A stretch of DNA of 64,000 nt from Pirellula sp. GTDB taxonomy: Bacteria; Planctomycetota; Planctomycetia; Pirellulales; Lacipirellulaceae. The translations under genes were made by a program, and so were the position numbers. The notes under the pieces were generated by a model that was not told the origin of the DNA, ran no database searches, and saw only the letters and a list, made by a program, of their open reading frames with translations. The stretch is from the NCBI GenBank assembly GCA_013822725.1, contig PNKX01000005.1, positions 184,582-248,581 of the forward strand, given 5' to 3'. Of this stretch, positions 16,251 to 25,030 are shown piece after piece; within the stretch, counting starts at the first letter, position 1; the number at the start of each line of letters is the position of its first letter.

Positions 16251-16419
16251 GCGAACCCTTTACCGACGCAGCCACGCCCATCGGCTGCGCCTCTGGGCGT
16301 TCCACCCCGCTGGGTTGCTCAACCCCCGTCGGGTTGTTGCACTGCTGGCATCGCCCTAGAATGCGCAGCCAAACCACGCGAGTCCCTGTCCACTCGGCAC
16401 CTAACGCGGCACGAAGCCC

Positions 16420-17349
16420 ATGGCACGCAAAGTCATCCTCGACGTCGACCCGGGCGTCAGCGACGCTCTGGCCATTTGCCTGGCCTTGGCCCACCCCGAC
16501 CTGGAAGTCGTGGCCATCACCGCTACCGGCGGCAACGTCGCCCCGCGCCAGGCCAGCCGCAACGTCCAGGCGATTATTGAGCATCTCGACCCGCCCCGCT
16601 GGCCGCGGATCGGCGTGGCCGACGAGGAACAACCGCTGCGGACCGACGGTCGGGAACTGTGGGGCGTCGACGGCCTCTGCGGCGCAAAGCTGGGAATCGC
16701 CGAACTTCACCAGCAGCATCCGGCGCTCAAGGTGATCTCCGAAGAGATTCGCAACGATCCGGGTGGGGTCACCCTGATTGCCGGCGGCCCGCTCCACAAC
16801 ATCGCCGCGGCGTTCCAGATCGACCCCGAGTTGGCGCTGCAGGTCGGCCATCTGATCATCGTGGGCGGGACGCTCGACGGCCCTGGCGACGTTTCCGCGG
16901 CGGCGGAGTTCAACATCTACTGCGACGCCGAATCGGCCCAACGGGTTTTTCGCTCGCACGCCACGACAACACTGCTGCCCCTCGACGTGACGCGCAAGGC
17001 GGCCCTCACGTACGAACTCCTCAGCAATCTGCCGAGCGAGAGCTCGTCGATGGGACGGCTGCTGCGAGCCATTCTGCCCGGCGCGTTCCAAGCCTATCGG
17101 CAGCGGCTCGGGTTAGAGTCGATGTATGCCGCCGAAGCGGTAGCGGTGATGGCGGCGATCCGGCCCGAGCTGATCGTCACCGAGGCGATGCCGTGCGACG
17201 TCGAGACCGAGGGGCTGCTGACCTACGGCGCGACGGTGATCGACCGCCGACCCCGGACGTTCGATCGGCCGAACATGGACGTCGCCGTCGACGTCGACGC
17301 GACGGGCGTGGTCGAAGGAATTCTCCGCGGCCTGCGCGACAGCTTCTAA
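16420..17349 (+). CDS. Nucleoside hydrolase family protein, altered metal site
   Basis: 309 residues with the inosine-uridine nucleoside hydrolase fold pattern: N-terminal VILDVDPGVSDALA, a central GGPLHNIAAAF and EFNIYCDAESAQ. Family members hydrolyse the N-glycosidic bond of ribonucleosides using a Ca2+ held by the DxDPGxDD motif, a Thr near residue 126 and a C-terminal HD. Here residue 14 is Ser, residue 126 is His, and the HD position reads YAAE (236-239). At least three site residues are changed, so substrate or metal use is uncertain. It is convergent with the sigma/anti-sigma operon through a family C palindrome. Confidence 0.8.
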   Translation: MARKVILDVDPGVSDALAICLALAHPDLEVVAITATGGNVAPRQASRNVQAIIEHLDPPRWPRIGVADEEQPLRTDGRELWGVDGLCGAKLGIAELHQQHPALKVISEEIRNDPGGVTLIAGGPLHNIAAAFQIDPELALQVGHLIIVGGTLDGPGDVSAAAEFNIYCDAESAQRVFRSHATTTLLPLDVTRKAALTYELLSNLPSESSSMGRLLRAILPGAFQAYRQRLGLESMYAAEAVAVMAAIRPELIVTEAMPCDVETEGLLTYGATVIDRRPRTFDRPNMDVAVDVDATGVVEGILRGLRDSF

Positions 17350-17355
17350 CATGGC

Positions 17356-17439
17356 AGCCCCTGGCTCCGCCAGGGGGTCGGTCACCATGCCGGTTGGCGT
17401 CGCCTCGCGAGACGCTACCCCCTGGCGGAGCCAGGGGCT
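17356..17439. repeat. Composite inverted repeat, family C copy 2
   Basis: 84 bp. The left hairpin AGCCCCTGGCTCCGCCAGGG and the inverted right hairpin CCCTGGCGGAGCCAGGGGCT are exact inverses of each other. It fills the gap between two convergent genes, and its last base is the first base of the anti-sigma stop triplet. Confidence 0.9.
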
Positions 17440-18083
17440 TAAGTGCCCCGTTTGCCCAGCCAGAATCGCGACAGCGAGTCGGGCGACCCCAGCGTCGTCG
17501 ACGCGCGTTCCAATCCCGCCACTCTCGCGGTGCTCGCGGGCAAGCGATAGGCGAAGAACGTGACCGCCGCATCGACCTGCGTCTCGATCGACTTGCCTGG
17601 CGCCCGCGGTGTCATCAGCGTATCCAAGCGAGTGACCAACTCTCCGAAGGAGGTCCGGCTCTCGCCGAACGCGGCCAAGAGCCAGTCGACTTCTTCGTGC
17701 CCAAGCGTGGCGTCCTCTGGCGACCGAGCAATCGCGATCTGTGGTTGCGTTGTCGCCACGTCTGGGCGAAGCCGCCAGATCCAGCCGACCGCCAGCAATC
17801 CGCCGGCCACGACGCCGACGGCGAGCCAACGCGGCACGCCTCCGCCCCAGCCGCGCGGGCTGTGCTGGTCATGGTTCGCCCGTTGCGATTCGCTGGCGGC
17901 GTTCGGCGCCAATGCCCGCCACGACGGCGCATCGGCCTGCAGCGCGTCGGCGAGTCGTCGGGCAGAGGCTTCAAAGCGGATCGTCTCGTCATCGCTGGCG
18001 CTCCACCGCCGCACCCACGCCGGCACGTCGCGTCCGCCGTCGATCGACCGGCTGATCATCCACTGGGCAATCATGCGTCGCAT
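17439..18083 (-). CDS. Putative membrane anti-sigma factor
   Basis: 214 residues. It starts 4 bp after the stop of the ECF sigma gene. The N-terminal ~100 residues are cytoplasmic-like, and one transmembrane helix (WLAVGVVAGGLLAVGWIWRL) is followed by a ~100-residue extracytoplasmic part. This single-pass arrangement and the coupling to an ECF sigma gene fit an anti-sigma factor. The classic ZAS zinc motif (HxxxCxxC) is not present, so the role is inferred from context. Confidence 0.6.
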   Translation of the reverse strand: MRRMIAQWMISRSIDGGRDVPAWVRRWSASDDETIRFEASARRLADALQADAPSWRALAPNAASESQRANHDQHSPRGWGGGVPRWLAVGVVAGGLLAVGWIWRLRPDVATTQPQIAIARSPEDATLGHEEVDWLLAAFGESRTSFGELVTRLDTLMTPRAPGKSIETQVDAAVTFFAYRLPASTARVAGLERASTTLGSPDSLSRFWLGKRGT

Positions 18084-18087
18084 GGCA

Positions 18088-18711
18088 TTACTTCTCCCCC
18101 TTCGCTGAGCCCGGCGGCGTCGCTATCGCGTCGTCCGCCAGTTCACGGACCAGAATGGTGCGGGCCCGATGCAGCAGCACACGGACGCCAATCCGGCTTC
18201 GATTCATCCGGCGGGCAATCTCGGCAATGTCGCAACCGTCGGCGAAGCGCAGCCATGTCGCCATGTATTGCGGTTCGCTCAGCAGATTCCTCGCCCGCCG
18301 CCAGATATTTTCTGCTTCCTCGCGTCGCTCGACTAGGAGCGCGGCGTCGGCTTCCAAGCCATGCGTTTGATCAACGTCGAGTGCGACCTGCTGCGGCTCC
18401 CGCTGTCGACGCCGGCCTCGATCGATCGCCCCGCGTTTGGCGATCGTGTAGAGCCACGTCGAGAACTGGTAACTCGGGTCGAACTGGTCGAGCCGCTGAA
18501 AGGCTTTGGCGAACGCTTCCTGCGCCAGATCCTCCGCTTCGCCTCGCTCCGCGCCGTAGCGTCGCTGGAGCATCTCGATCACGCGCGGGTGAAAGTGATT
18601 CACCAGCGCCGCGAACGACTCGACGCAGCCCGCCTGGGCGCGTCGAACCAATGCGTTGGGTTCGAGCGCCTCGGCGGCTGCGTCGTTCGAGTCGGTGCGC
18701 TGCGCGAGCAT
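18088..18711 (-). CDS. ECF-type RNA polymerase sigma factor
   Basis: 207 residues. Region 2 is visible (RRYGAERGEAEDLAQEAFAK; FDPSYQFSTWLYTIAKRGAI), and region 4 has the helix-turn-helix CDIAEIARRMNRSRIGVRVL. It is the middle gene of a tight minus-strand operon: the secreted protein gene (18717) ends 5 bp upstream, and the putative anti-sigma follows 4 bp downstream. The arrangement suggests an envelope-stress or secreted-protein response. The target promoter is not deducible here. Confidence 0.88.
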   Translation of the reverse strand: MLAQRTDSNDAAAEALEPNALVRRAQAGCVESFAALVNHFHPRVIEMLQRRYGAERGEAEDLAQEAFAKAFQRLDQFDPSYQFSTWLYTIAKRGAIDRGRRRQREPQQVALDVDQTHGLEADAALLVERREEAENIWRRARNLLSEPQYMATWLRFADGCDIAEIARRMNRSRIGVRVLLHRARTILVRELADDAIATPPGSAKGEK

Positions 18712-18716
18712 ACGGA

Positions 18717-19700
18717 CTATTTGTCCTTCAGCTTCTCATCGATCATCGCGGCTAGGTCGGCCGCGGGGAGCTGCATGCTGACCTTGACGTTCGTCTTGTC
18801 GCGCGATGCGACGGCGTCCTTGAGCATGCCCGAGATCTTCTTGAGGTCTTGGTCTTCGGGATTGGCCGTCTGAGCGAACTGAATCATCGCGATCGACCCT
18901 TGCGCCATCTGCCGCAATTGCTCGGCCTGCTCCTCGGTGGCTGCCGCGAGCGCGACGTTCACGCCGACGCGGCCGTCCGCCTCGTCGATGCTCACCGACG
19001 CGTCCTTGAGAATCTTGGCGATGTTGGCCGGCGGGCCTTCCTCGACCGCATCAGCCGGCAGCTTGTTCACTTTGAGCGAGATCAAACGGTTGGGCGATTG
19101 TTCGACGGTGAAGTCGGCAGCCCCCTCGCCAGTGACGCTCTTGCCGGCCGCCTGGTCGAGCAGATTCGTCACGGCGTCCCGCTGCGAAGAAAACAGAATG
19201 CGGCGATCGCCCGACTCTTCGGTCACGAACGCCACATACAACGTTTGACCCTCTTCCGGCGCGGCGGAGTGAATTTGCTGACCCTCGTAGTCGGCGACGG
19301 CGTACTCAGGCAGACCGAGCAGCAGGCCTTCCAGATTTCCGGTCGTCTTGCCGAGCCGCACCACCGCGATCAGCGAGTTTTCCGGCTCTTCGTAGTCAAC
19401 GGCCGACACGGTGATCGACTTCACTTCTTCGAGCGGATTGAAGCCTAGGATGTCCTCTACTTGCTTCAAAGCCGCTTCGCGGTCAGTGTTTCCCTTTTCG
19501 GCGATCTTCTCAATCGCCTTGTCGACGACGACTCCCAGCAGTCGTCCGCCGACTTCCGACTTGCGAACCGCCTGCAGGTCAAGGTTCAGGATGAACGCCG
19601 TCTCGCTCGGGAGGCGGTAGGTCGCTTCCTCAGCATGAGCGACGGGAGCAGAGAGGCTGCCCAGCAGCAGGAGGGCAGTGGCTAGAGCGATTCGCAACAT
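18717..19700 (-). CDS. Secreted protein of sigma operon, unknown
   Basis: 327 residues with a clear signal peptide (IALATALLLLGSLSAPVAHA). The mature part is acidic and alternates helices with strands, with repeated forms such as ILNLDLQAVRKSEVGGRLLG and LISLKVNKLPADAVEEGPPA. There is no catalytic motif. It resembles the DUF3352-like secreted proteins of planctomycetes in overall look, but I am not sure. Being first in the operon, it may be the sensor or product of the downstream sigma system. Confidence 0.65.
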   Translation of the reverse strand: MLRIALATALLLLGSLSAPVAHAEEATYRLPSETAFILNLDLQAVRKSEVGGRLLGVVVDKAIEKIAEKGNTDREAALKQVEDILGFNPLEEVKSITVSAVDYEEPENSLIAVVRLGKTTGNLEGLLLGLPEYAVADYEGQQIHSAAPEEGQTLYVAFVTEESGDRRILFSSQRDAVTNLLDQAAGKSVTGEGAADFTVEQSPNRLISLKVNKLPADAVEEGPPANIAKILKDASVSIDEADGRVGVNVALAAATEEQAEQLRQMAQGSIAMIQFAQTANPEDQDLKKISGMLKDAVASRDKTNVKVSMQLPAADLAAMIDEKLKDK

Positions 19701-20066
19701 GAGGGTGCGCCTTTGTCTCGGAGGAATTAGGGAGTGAGCGGTCGGCTCCCGCTGGGGCTATTCGCCGTGCGGGGCACAATCTTTTACGCCCCCCGCCGCG
19801 CGGCGTTACAGAATCCAAGAAAATACCTCGGTTGCCGAGAAAAGCAGAGTGCTGCCCGCCGACTTTGGGCGTATTTGGTGAGAAAAGAGAACTGCTAGCG
19901 TGAGACGTGGCGCTCACCATGGCCGTCATACGGAGAGGCGCGTCGTCATCCTGAGCGTAGCAAAGGATCTAGCGCCAAACGTGCGGCCAGATTCTTCGCT
20001 CCGCTCAGAATGACGAGGAGTGTCAGAATGGCGCAGAGTGAGAGGCTGCCCTCCTGCGCGCCAGGC
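19701..20066. other. 366-bp spacer with repeat
   Basis: The spacer lies between two minus-strand genes and should contain the promoter of the sigma operon. It holds the family M inverted repeat (19944-20014). No gene is seen. Confidence 0.5.
19944..20014. repeat. Inverted repeat, family M
   Basis: Left arm GTCATCCTGAGCGTAGCAAA-GGATCT, right arm AGATTCTTCGCTCCGCTCAG-AATGAC. This GTCAT-CTGAGCG-AGCGAA-ATCT type of repeat is, to my knowledge, seen in several bacterial phyla. Confidence 0.75.
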
Positions 20067-21248
20067 CTACTTCGGCGGAACCGCCTTCAGCGCCGCTTCG
20101 GTCTCGGCCACAAAGTCGTCGAGCCGGCCGATCTGGGCCTGAACGTTCACCATCTGCCCGCCGCGCAGCACGACCATTTCGACCGGGCGGCCGACGTCGG
20201 AGAGCTTCACCAGATTGATGAGATGCTGGTCGTTCTCAATCGCGGCATTGTTGTAGCGGAGAATGACGTCGTTCGTTTGCACGCCGGCGAGCGCCGCCGG
20301 CGAACGCTCGGTCACCTGTTTCACCAGGGCGCCCATCAACCGCGGCAGTCCTGCCGACCGCGCCGCTTCCAGGTTGAAGTTGCCGTCGAGCATCACGCCG
20401 AGGAAGCCGCGATCGACCTTGCCATGTTCGACCAATTGGCGGGTGACGCTCATCGCGATATTGATCGGGATCGAGAAGCCGATGCCGTCGTTGCCGCCCG
20501 AGTTGCTGGCGATCGCCGTGTTGAGGCCGACGATCTCGCCGCGCAGATTGATAAGCGGCCCGCCGCTGTTGCCCGGATTGATCGCGGCGTCGGTCTGCAT
20601 GAAGTTTTGATAATCGACGCCGCCGTCGCCGAGGTCGAGGTTCGACCGCCCCATCCCGCTGATGATGCCGCGAGTCACGCTCTGGCGGAGGTTGAACGGA
20701 TTGCCGAACGCCATCACCGGGTCGCCGATCTCGCAATGATCGCTGTTGCCGACGCGGGCCGGAATCAGGTCGGGAGAATCGACGGCCAGCACGGCGACGT
20801 CGGTTTCGGGATCAGTGAAGATTTCGGTCGGCGAGATTTCGCGACCGTCGTTGAGTTCGAGACGGATATGCTCGGGGTCGGAATGCTTGACCACATGCCG
20901 ATTGGTCAGCACATAGTTCTTCCCGCCGACCGAGACGAGCACGCCGGAGCCAGCTTCCTCGACGTCGCGGCGGAATCTGAAGTCCGCGAGCGGCTTCGCC
21001 TGCACATGAACGACCGACGGAGCCACCAAGCGGACGACGCGCTTGTAGATGCCGAGTTCGCGCTCCATCGCCGCGACGTCGCGATGAAGTTCATCGAACA
21101 GCAGATCGCGTTCATTCGGCAATGTCGCCGCAGCCGGCGCCTGCTGGCCGAACGTAGGCCCGCCCGTAACGAGAGCTAGGGACGCCGCTAAGCCGCAAAC
21201 CAACGACCGCCCCATGAAAGCAATGCTGGGCAAGGAACTGAGCGACAT
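20067..21248 (-). CDS. HtrA/DegP-type periplasmic serine protease
   Basis: 393 residues from ATG 21248 (MSLSSLPSIAFMGRSL), chosen because it opens a signal peptide; upstream in-frame Met codons precede Arg-rich non-protein-like sequence. The trypsin-like triad is His118 (LTNRHVV), Asp150 (DPETDVAVLAV) and Ser228 (NPGNSGGPL). One C-terminal PDZ domain (~290-385, GVMLDGNFNLEAARSAGLPR onward) follows. This matches DegS/DegQ-like quality-control proteases. The first residue of the binding loop, the linker and the single PDZ are closer to DegS than DegP. Confidence 0.92.
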   Translation of the reverse strand: MSLSSLPSIAFMGRSLVCGLAASLALVTGGPTFGQQAPAAATLPNERDLLFDELHRDVAAMERELGIYKRVVRLVAPSVVHVQAKPLADFRFRRDVEEAGSGVLVSVGGKNYVLTNRHVVKHSDPEHIRLELNDGREISPTEIFTDPETDVAVLAVDSPDLIPARVGNSDHCEIGDPVMAFGNPFNLRQSVTRGIISGMGRSNLDLGDGGVDYQNFMQTDAAINPGNSGGPLINLRGEIVGLNTAIASNSGGNDGIGFSIPINIAMSVTRQLVEHGKVDRGFLGVMLDGNFNLEAARSAGLPRLMGALVKQVTERSPAALAGVQTNDVILRYNNAAIENDQHLINLVKLSDVGRPVEMVVLRGGQMVNVQAQIGRLDDFVAETEAALKAVPPK

Positions 21249-21361
21249 TGGCTGGCGACTCCATCGAGAGCGAACGATCTCTCGCGTCGAATCCAACCGA
21301 CGCGCGTACGCCATCGATTGTAACCCTGGAGCGGCTTTGCTGAAAACGCCGAGCGGCGATT

Positions 21362-21802
21362 TCAGCTCGCTTCGAGGTCGCTGAACGATACGTCGACGTC
21401 GGCGCCGCCGTCCAGAACGCGGCTCCAGTCGCCGGCGTAACCGCTGCCGCCGCCCGAGGATTCCATTGCCCGCTGGCAATCGATGCAGCTGGTGGCGTAG
21501 GGGAGGGCGTTCAGACGCGCCAGCGGAATCTTGCAATTGCAGATCTCGCAGAGGCCGTAGGAGCCGCTCCGCATCCGCTCCAAGGCGACTTCGATGCTTC
21601 CCAATTCGCGGCTTTCCACTTCAGCCAGCTTCGAACTGATTTCATCTTGCGCGGCGTCGAGCGCGGCGTCGACGACGTCGCCGCCCGTCTGCTCGTTGAG
21701 CGACTTGAGCATGCTCAAGTCACCGGCCAAAGCGCGACGCAGAGCGTCACGGCGCTTCATGAGCAGTTCACGCATCTTCAGGATGGAATCATTGCGAGCC
21801 AT
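21362..21802 (-). CDS. DksA/TraR-family zinc-finger protein
   Basis: 146 residues from ATG 21802 (MARNDSILKMRELLMKRRDA). An N-terminal coiled-coil hairpin is followed by a four-Cys zinc finger (Cys85, Cys88, Cys106, Cys109; CEICNCKIP then SCIDCQRAM). This is the DksA/TraR architecture, whose members bind the RNA polymerase secondary channel. The acidic DxxDxA tip typical of true DksA would be around DVVDAALDAAQDE (42-54). The C-terminal 35 residues (Gly/Ser/Asp-rich) are an extension. An inverted repeat 120 bp upstream may be an operator. Confidence 0.87.
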   Translation of the reverse strand: MARNDSILKMRELLMKRRDALRRALAGDLSMLKSLNEQTGGDVVDAALDAAQDEISSKLAEVESRELGSIEVALERMRSGSYGLCEICNCKIPLARLNALPYATSCIDCQRAMESSGGGSGYAGDWSRVLDGGADVDVSFSDLEAS

Positions 21803-22450
21803 GGTGGTGATACCTTCTGGGAGCGGTGCGACGCTAGATTCCTCGGCTTGGCAGTCCCTCAACGACTGCCGTGAGCATCGGTTGTCCGCCTCGTACGTGT
21901 GCCTCAAAACAGTGTTGGTCTGATCGCGACGACTGTTCCGATTCGTCGCGACGCCAGCGAGAAATCCCGCCCTTTTGGGGGGCTTCCCTGCTGGCACCGT
22001 AACTATAGTACGCACCTCGCCGAAAAAAGGTCGCAGGCGCCATTGAGATTCCAAATCCTGGAACGCAACCCCCTAAGTAGGGGAAATTCGCCCCATTTTC
22101 CTCAAATTTCCGCCCAGCTTCCTGTTTCAAAGGCCCCCCAAACGGCTGACGCCCGCTCGCCGGGGCGGGTGGACATCGACGCCTGTTGGGAACCACGGCC
22201 GCCGCTTTCCCAGGACGGGGCAACGCCATTTCGGTAGATCGGCATTAACGGTCGCAGGGGGTAATCGAATTTTGCGGAATCGTCAGACCGCAGGAATCCC
22301 GGGCGGGCGGCGCCGAGCTAGCATTCTCCGCAATGATTTAGCCGACGCCCTCTCAACGGATTCAGCGCGGCGGTTTCTGAACTACCCTTTGCTGTCCGCC
22401 GGGGGAACCCGCTGCGCAACCGCTCCGTCCGCTCGCTCGCTGAACTCCTG
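21803..22450. other. 648-bp divergent spacer
   Basis: The spacer lies between the DksA-like gene (minus) and the FHA gene (plus). It contains a perfect 9-bp inverted repeat with a 10-bp spacer at 21924-21951 and a TATAGT on the minus strand at ~22002-22007 that could be a -10. No gene and no member of the large repeat families is seen. Confidence 0.45.
21924..21951. promoter_or_regulatory. Perfect inverted repeat upstream of DksA-like gene
   Basis: TCGCGACGA, 10-nt spacer, TCGTCGCGA. Dyad geometry fits a dimeric repressor site about 120 bp upstream of the 21802 start. It contains the GCGACG core related to the hexamers at 13349-13555. Confidence 0.45.
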
Positions 22451-25030
22451 ATGTCGCTCCTGACGCTGCCCGAGACTTCGACCGCCTCCACGACATTGTT
22501 GCGGAAGCCCGACTCTCTGCGCGTCCGCCTTGCCGCCGGCGAAGCAGAGCGCGTCGTGAAGTTGGCCGACGGCAAGACGACGATCGGCTCCAGTCCCCAA
22601 TGCACCATCGTCCTGCCAGCAGCCGATTGCCGGCCGCTGCAGTGCGTCGTCACCGTCGACCCCCATCGCGCCGAAGCGACCCGCTGGGGCGCGGGGGTGC
22701 AGCTCAACCTGCGAGACTTCTCCAAGTCGACGGTGGCCGTCGGCGACAAGCTGACGATTGGCCGTTGCGAGATTGAGTTCGCGACGACGGAGGAACGTGA
22801 CGAGCAAGTTGCCATCGAGCCGGCTGCTGTTGCCCAGCCAGTCGCGACGGAAGCAGCTCGTCCAGTGGCGACGCCAGCGCTTACCGAGCCGCCGACGGTC
22901 GAACAGCCCAAGGTGGAGAAATCTTCAGTTACGGAAGCCTGGTCGCCGCTAGCTCCCACAGCGGACGTCGCGATTCCGAAACTCGAAGCCCCCGAGGCGA
23001 GCCAAGCGGAACCCGCTTTAACGCCCGTTTCGGCGATGACCGCGCTCGTTGTTATTCAGCAACCACAGCAGCCGTCGCCCGCTCCGCTCGCCTCCCGACA
23101 GACAATTGTTATCGAACCGGAGCCGAAGCTGGTGGCACCCGTCGCCGAGCCAACGCCGACGCCCGTTGCAGTTCCGGCGGCTGAAGTTGCCTCAACCTAT
23201 TCCAGTCACGCCTTCGCCGACGAACTGATCCTGCAACTCTGGCAAGCCGGTGACCGCTCGCAGCGTCGCGCCAAGTCGCTGATCGCCGCTACCCGCGACG
23301 CTCGCTTTCGCACCGACGCGATGGCTGCCGATCTCGCGGCAATGGAGGTCGAACTCGACCTCGCCCGTGCGGCCTACGACTCTCATGCAGCCGATCATGA
23401 GCAACTCCACCTCGAGCTGATCCAGCGCGATCGCCGCGCCGCCGAGCGGATCGGTCCCCTTGCGGAAGAAGTGGAAACGCTCCGCTCGCAGTTGCAAGAG
23501 GCGCAGATCGAACTCGCCGAACAGGCGGCGCGTTGCGACGAGCTGAACGCGGCGCTAGAAATTCAAGATGCGAATACCGCTGCGTCAACTGCTTCGCAAG
23601 CGGCGGAGCTTGCTCGCGCCGCCGAGTTGGAGCAGAGTCTCACCGTCCAGATTGAGCAGGCGACGCTGCTCGCCCACGAACTCGGCGCCGTCCGTACCGA
23701 ACTCGACGGCGTGCGGAAGGAACTCGAGCAGCAGGCGACTCGGCGCCAGGAACTGGAAGCTGAGCTGGCCGCGTCGCAGGCGGAACGCGACGCGATCAAA
23801 CAGCAGGCTGACGAGGCCGCTGATCAAGCGGCGACGATCCTCGAACTTCGCGGGGAGGTCGAAAGCCTTCACGATGAGCGGACTCAATTTGCAGGCAAGT
23901 TGAGCGATGCGGAAGTGGAGCTGAGTCGGCTTAGCGAACTTTGCCACACGGCCAATGACCGCGTCGCCGAACTGGAACAGACCATCGCGGCTCGTGACTC
24001 ATTCGGAAGCGAGGCGACGGCTGCCGAACCAACGCCGCCCGAAGCTCCCGGCGACTTAGCGGACCCCGCATCTGCCGTCGAACCCACCGCACTGGTGGCG
24101 ATCGATGACGTCGCTTGGAATACCTCGCCCGAACCGGAGCCAGCTGCGGCCGAGACGCCGTCAGCGGCTGCTCACGAATCGGGGCTCCACGCGTGGACGC
24201 CCGTAGAAGTGCCAGTGCTTGAGGTCGCTGAACCTACCGCTGAACTTACCGTTGAATGCTCTCCGGCTGAGCCCACTGCGGATGCAAACCATGTCGACGA
24301 CGAGGCAGACGATTTTCGGATGCCGACGCCGGCGCCCGTCCAAACCGTTCCCGTCGCTTCGGAACTCGCCCCGACTTCATTCATCGATAAGTACCGTCAT
24401 CTGCTCGACGACGAGAGCGCGGCGGCGTCTTCGTCCCTGGCGGCTCCGCCGCTGATTGATGATGAGTTTTTGTCGCCCGCGAAGGCTGCCGACCGCACCG
24501 TCCCGGCTGACGATTCCGACGAAGCGCTCGACTCCTACATGGCGAGCATGATGCAGCGGATGCGGAGTCACTCGCCGTCGGCGCTGCCCGAACCCGCGCC
24601 ACTGCCGCCAGTCGCCGTCGCACCGGCGGAGCCAGCGCCGCTCGATTACGATCCGAGCGTGCCGTTTGAAATTGAATCGATGAAGCAAGGCCGCCGAGCG
24701 CCCGCTTCTACCGATTTGGCGGCGTTGCGTGAAATCGCCAACACCTCCGCACGGTCGGCCATTGCGACCCATCGCAAAAAGCGGAAGGTGGAGTCGGCGA
24801 TCGGCAAAGTCATCGTCGCGCTGACGGCGCTCGGCACGGCTGGCTTCCTGATTTGGAACGCTCCGTCGTTCCACGATTGGCAGTTTGGCTCCGGCGTCGC
24901 GGTCGGTCTCATCGGACTGGGGGCTGCGGCCCTCGCGCTGCGGCACCCCGACCGCGCTGCCGCCGATCATCGCGTCGAGGCCCATCCGGCGTACTTCGCC
25001 GCCGACGAGTCTGCTCACGGCGAAATTTAG
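22451..25030 (+). CDS. FHA-domain coiled-coil membrane protein
   Basis: 859 residues. Residues ~20-115 fit a forkhead-associated domain (KTTIGSSPQCTIVLPAADCR, then LTIGRCEIEF), which binds phosphothreonine in known members. A Pro/Ala/Val-rich linker (120-250) leads to a long coiled coil at ~270-510 (repeated Glu/Gln/Leu/Ala heptads). A second disordered acidic region follows at ~515-700. Two hydrophobic helices near the C-terminus (VIVALTALGTAGFLIWNA; SGVAVGLIGLGAAALAL) would anchor it in a membrane. The layout suggests a scaffold for a cell-envelope or division complex; that is inference. The stop overlaps the convergent neighbour by 4 bp. Confidence 0.7.
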   Translation: MSLLTLPETSTASTTLLRKPDSLRVRLAAGEAERVVKLADGKTTIGSSPQCTIVLPAADCRPLQCVVTVDPHRAEATRWGAGVQLNLRDFSKSTVAVGDKLTIGRCEIEFATTEERDEQVAIEPAAVAQPVATEAARPVATPALTEPPTVEQPKVEKSSVTEAWSPLAPTADVAIPKLEAPEASQAEPALTPVSAMTALVVIQQPQQPSPAPLASRQTIVIEPEPKLVAPVAEPTPTPVAVPAAEVASTYSSHAFADELILQLWQAGDRSQRRAKSLIAATRDARFRTDAMAADLAAMEVELDLARAAYDSHAADHEQLHLELIQRDRRAAERIGPLAEEVETLRSQLQEAQIELAEQAARCDELNAALEIQDANTAASTASQAAELARAAELEQSLTVQIEQATLLAHELGAVRTELDGVRKELEQQATRRQELEAELAASQAERDAIKQQADEAADQAATILELRGEVESLHDERTQFAGKLSDAEVELSRLSELCHTANDRVAELEQTIAARDSFGSEATAAEPTPPEAPGDLADPASAVEPTALVAIDDVAWNTSPEPEPAAAETPSAAAHESGLHAWTPVEVPVLEVAEPTAELTVECSPAEPTADANHVDDEADDFRMPTPAPVQTVPVASELAPTSFIDKYRHLLDDESAAASSSLAAPPLIDDEFLSPAKAADRTVPADDSDEALDSYMASMMQRMRSHSPSALPEPAPLPPVAVAPAEPAPLDYDPSVPFEIESMKQGRRAPASTDLAALREIANTSARSAIATHRKKRKVESAIGKVIVALTALGTAGFLIWNAPSFHDWQFGSGVAVGLIGLGAAALALRHPDRAAADHRVEAHPAYFAADESAHGEI

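Noticed and set aside
16659..18755. 698-codon forward frame across the nucleoside hydrolase and sigma genes
   Set aside because: Arg/Pro/Ser low-complexity translation crossing a repeat and three well-supported genes.
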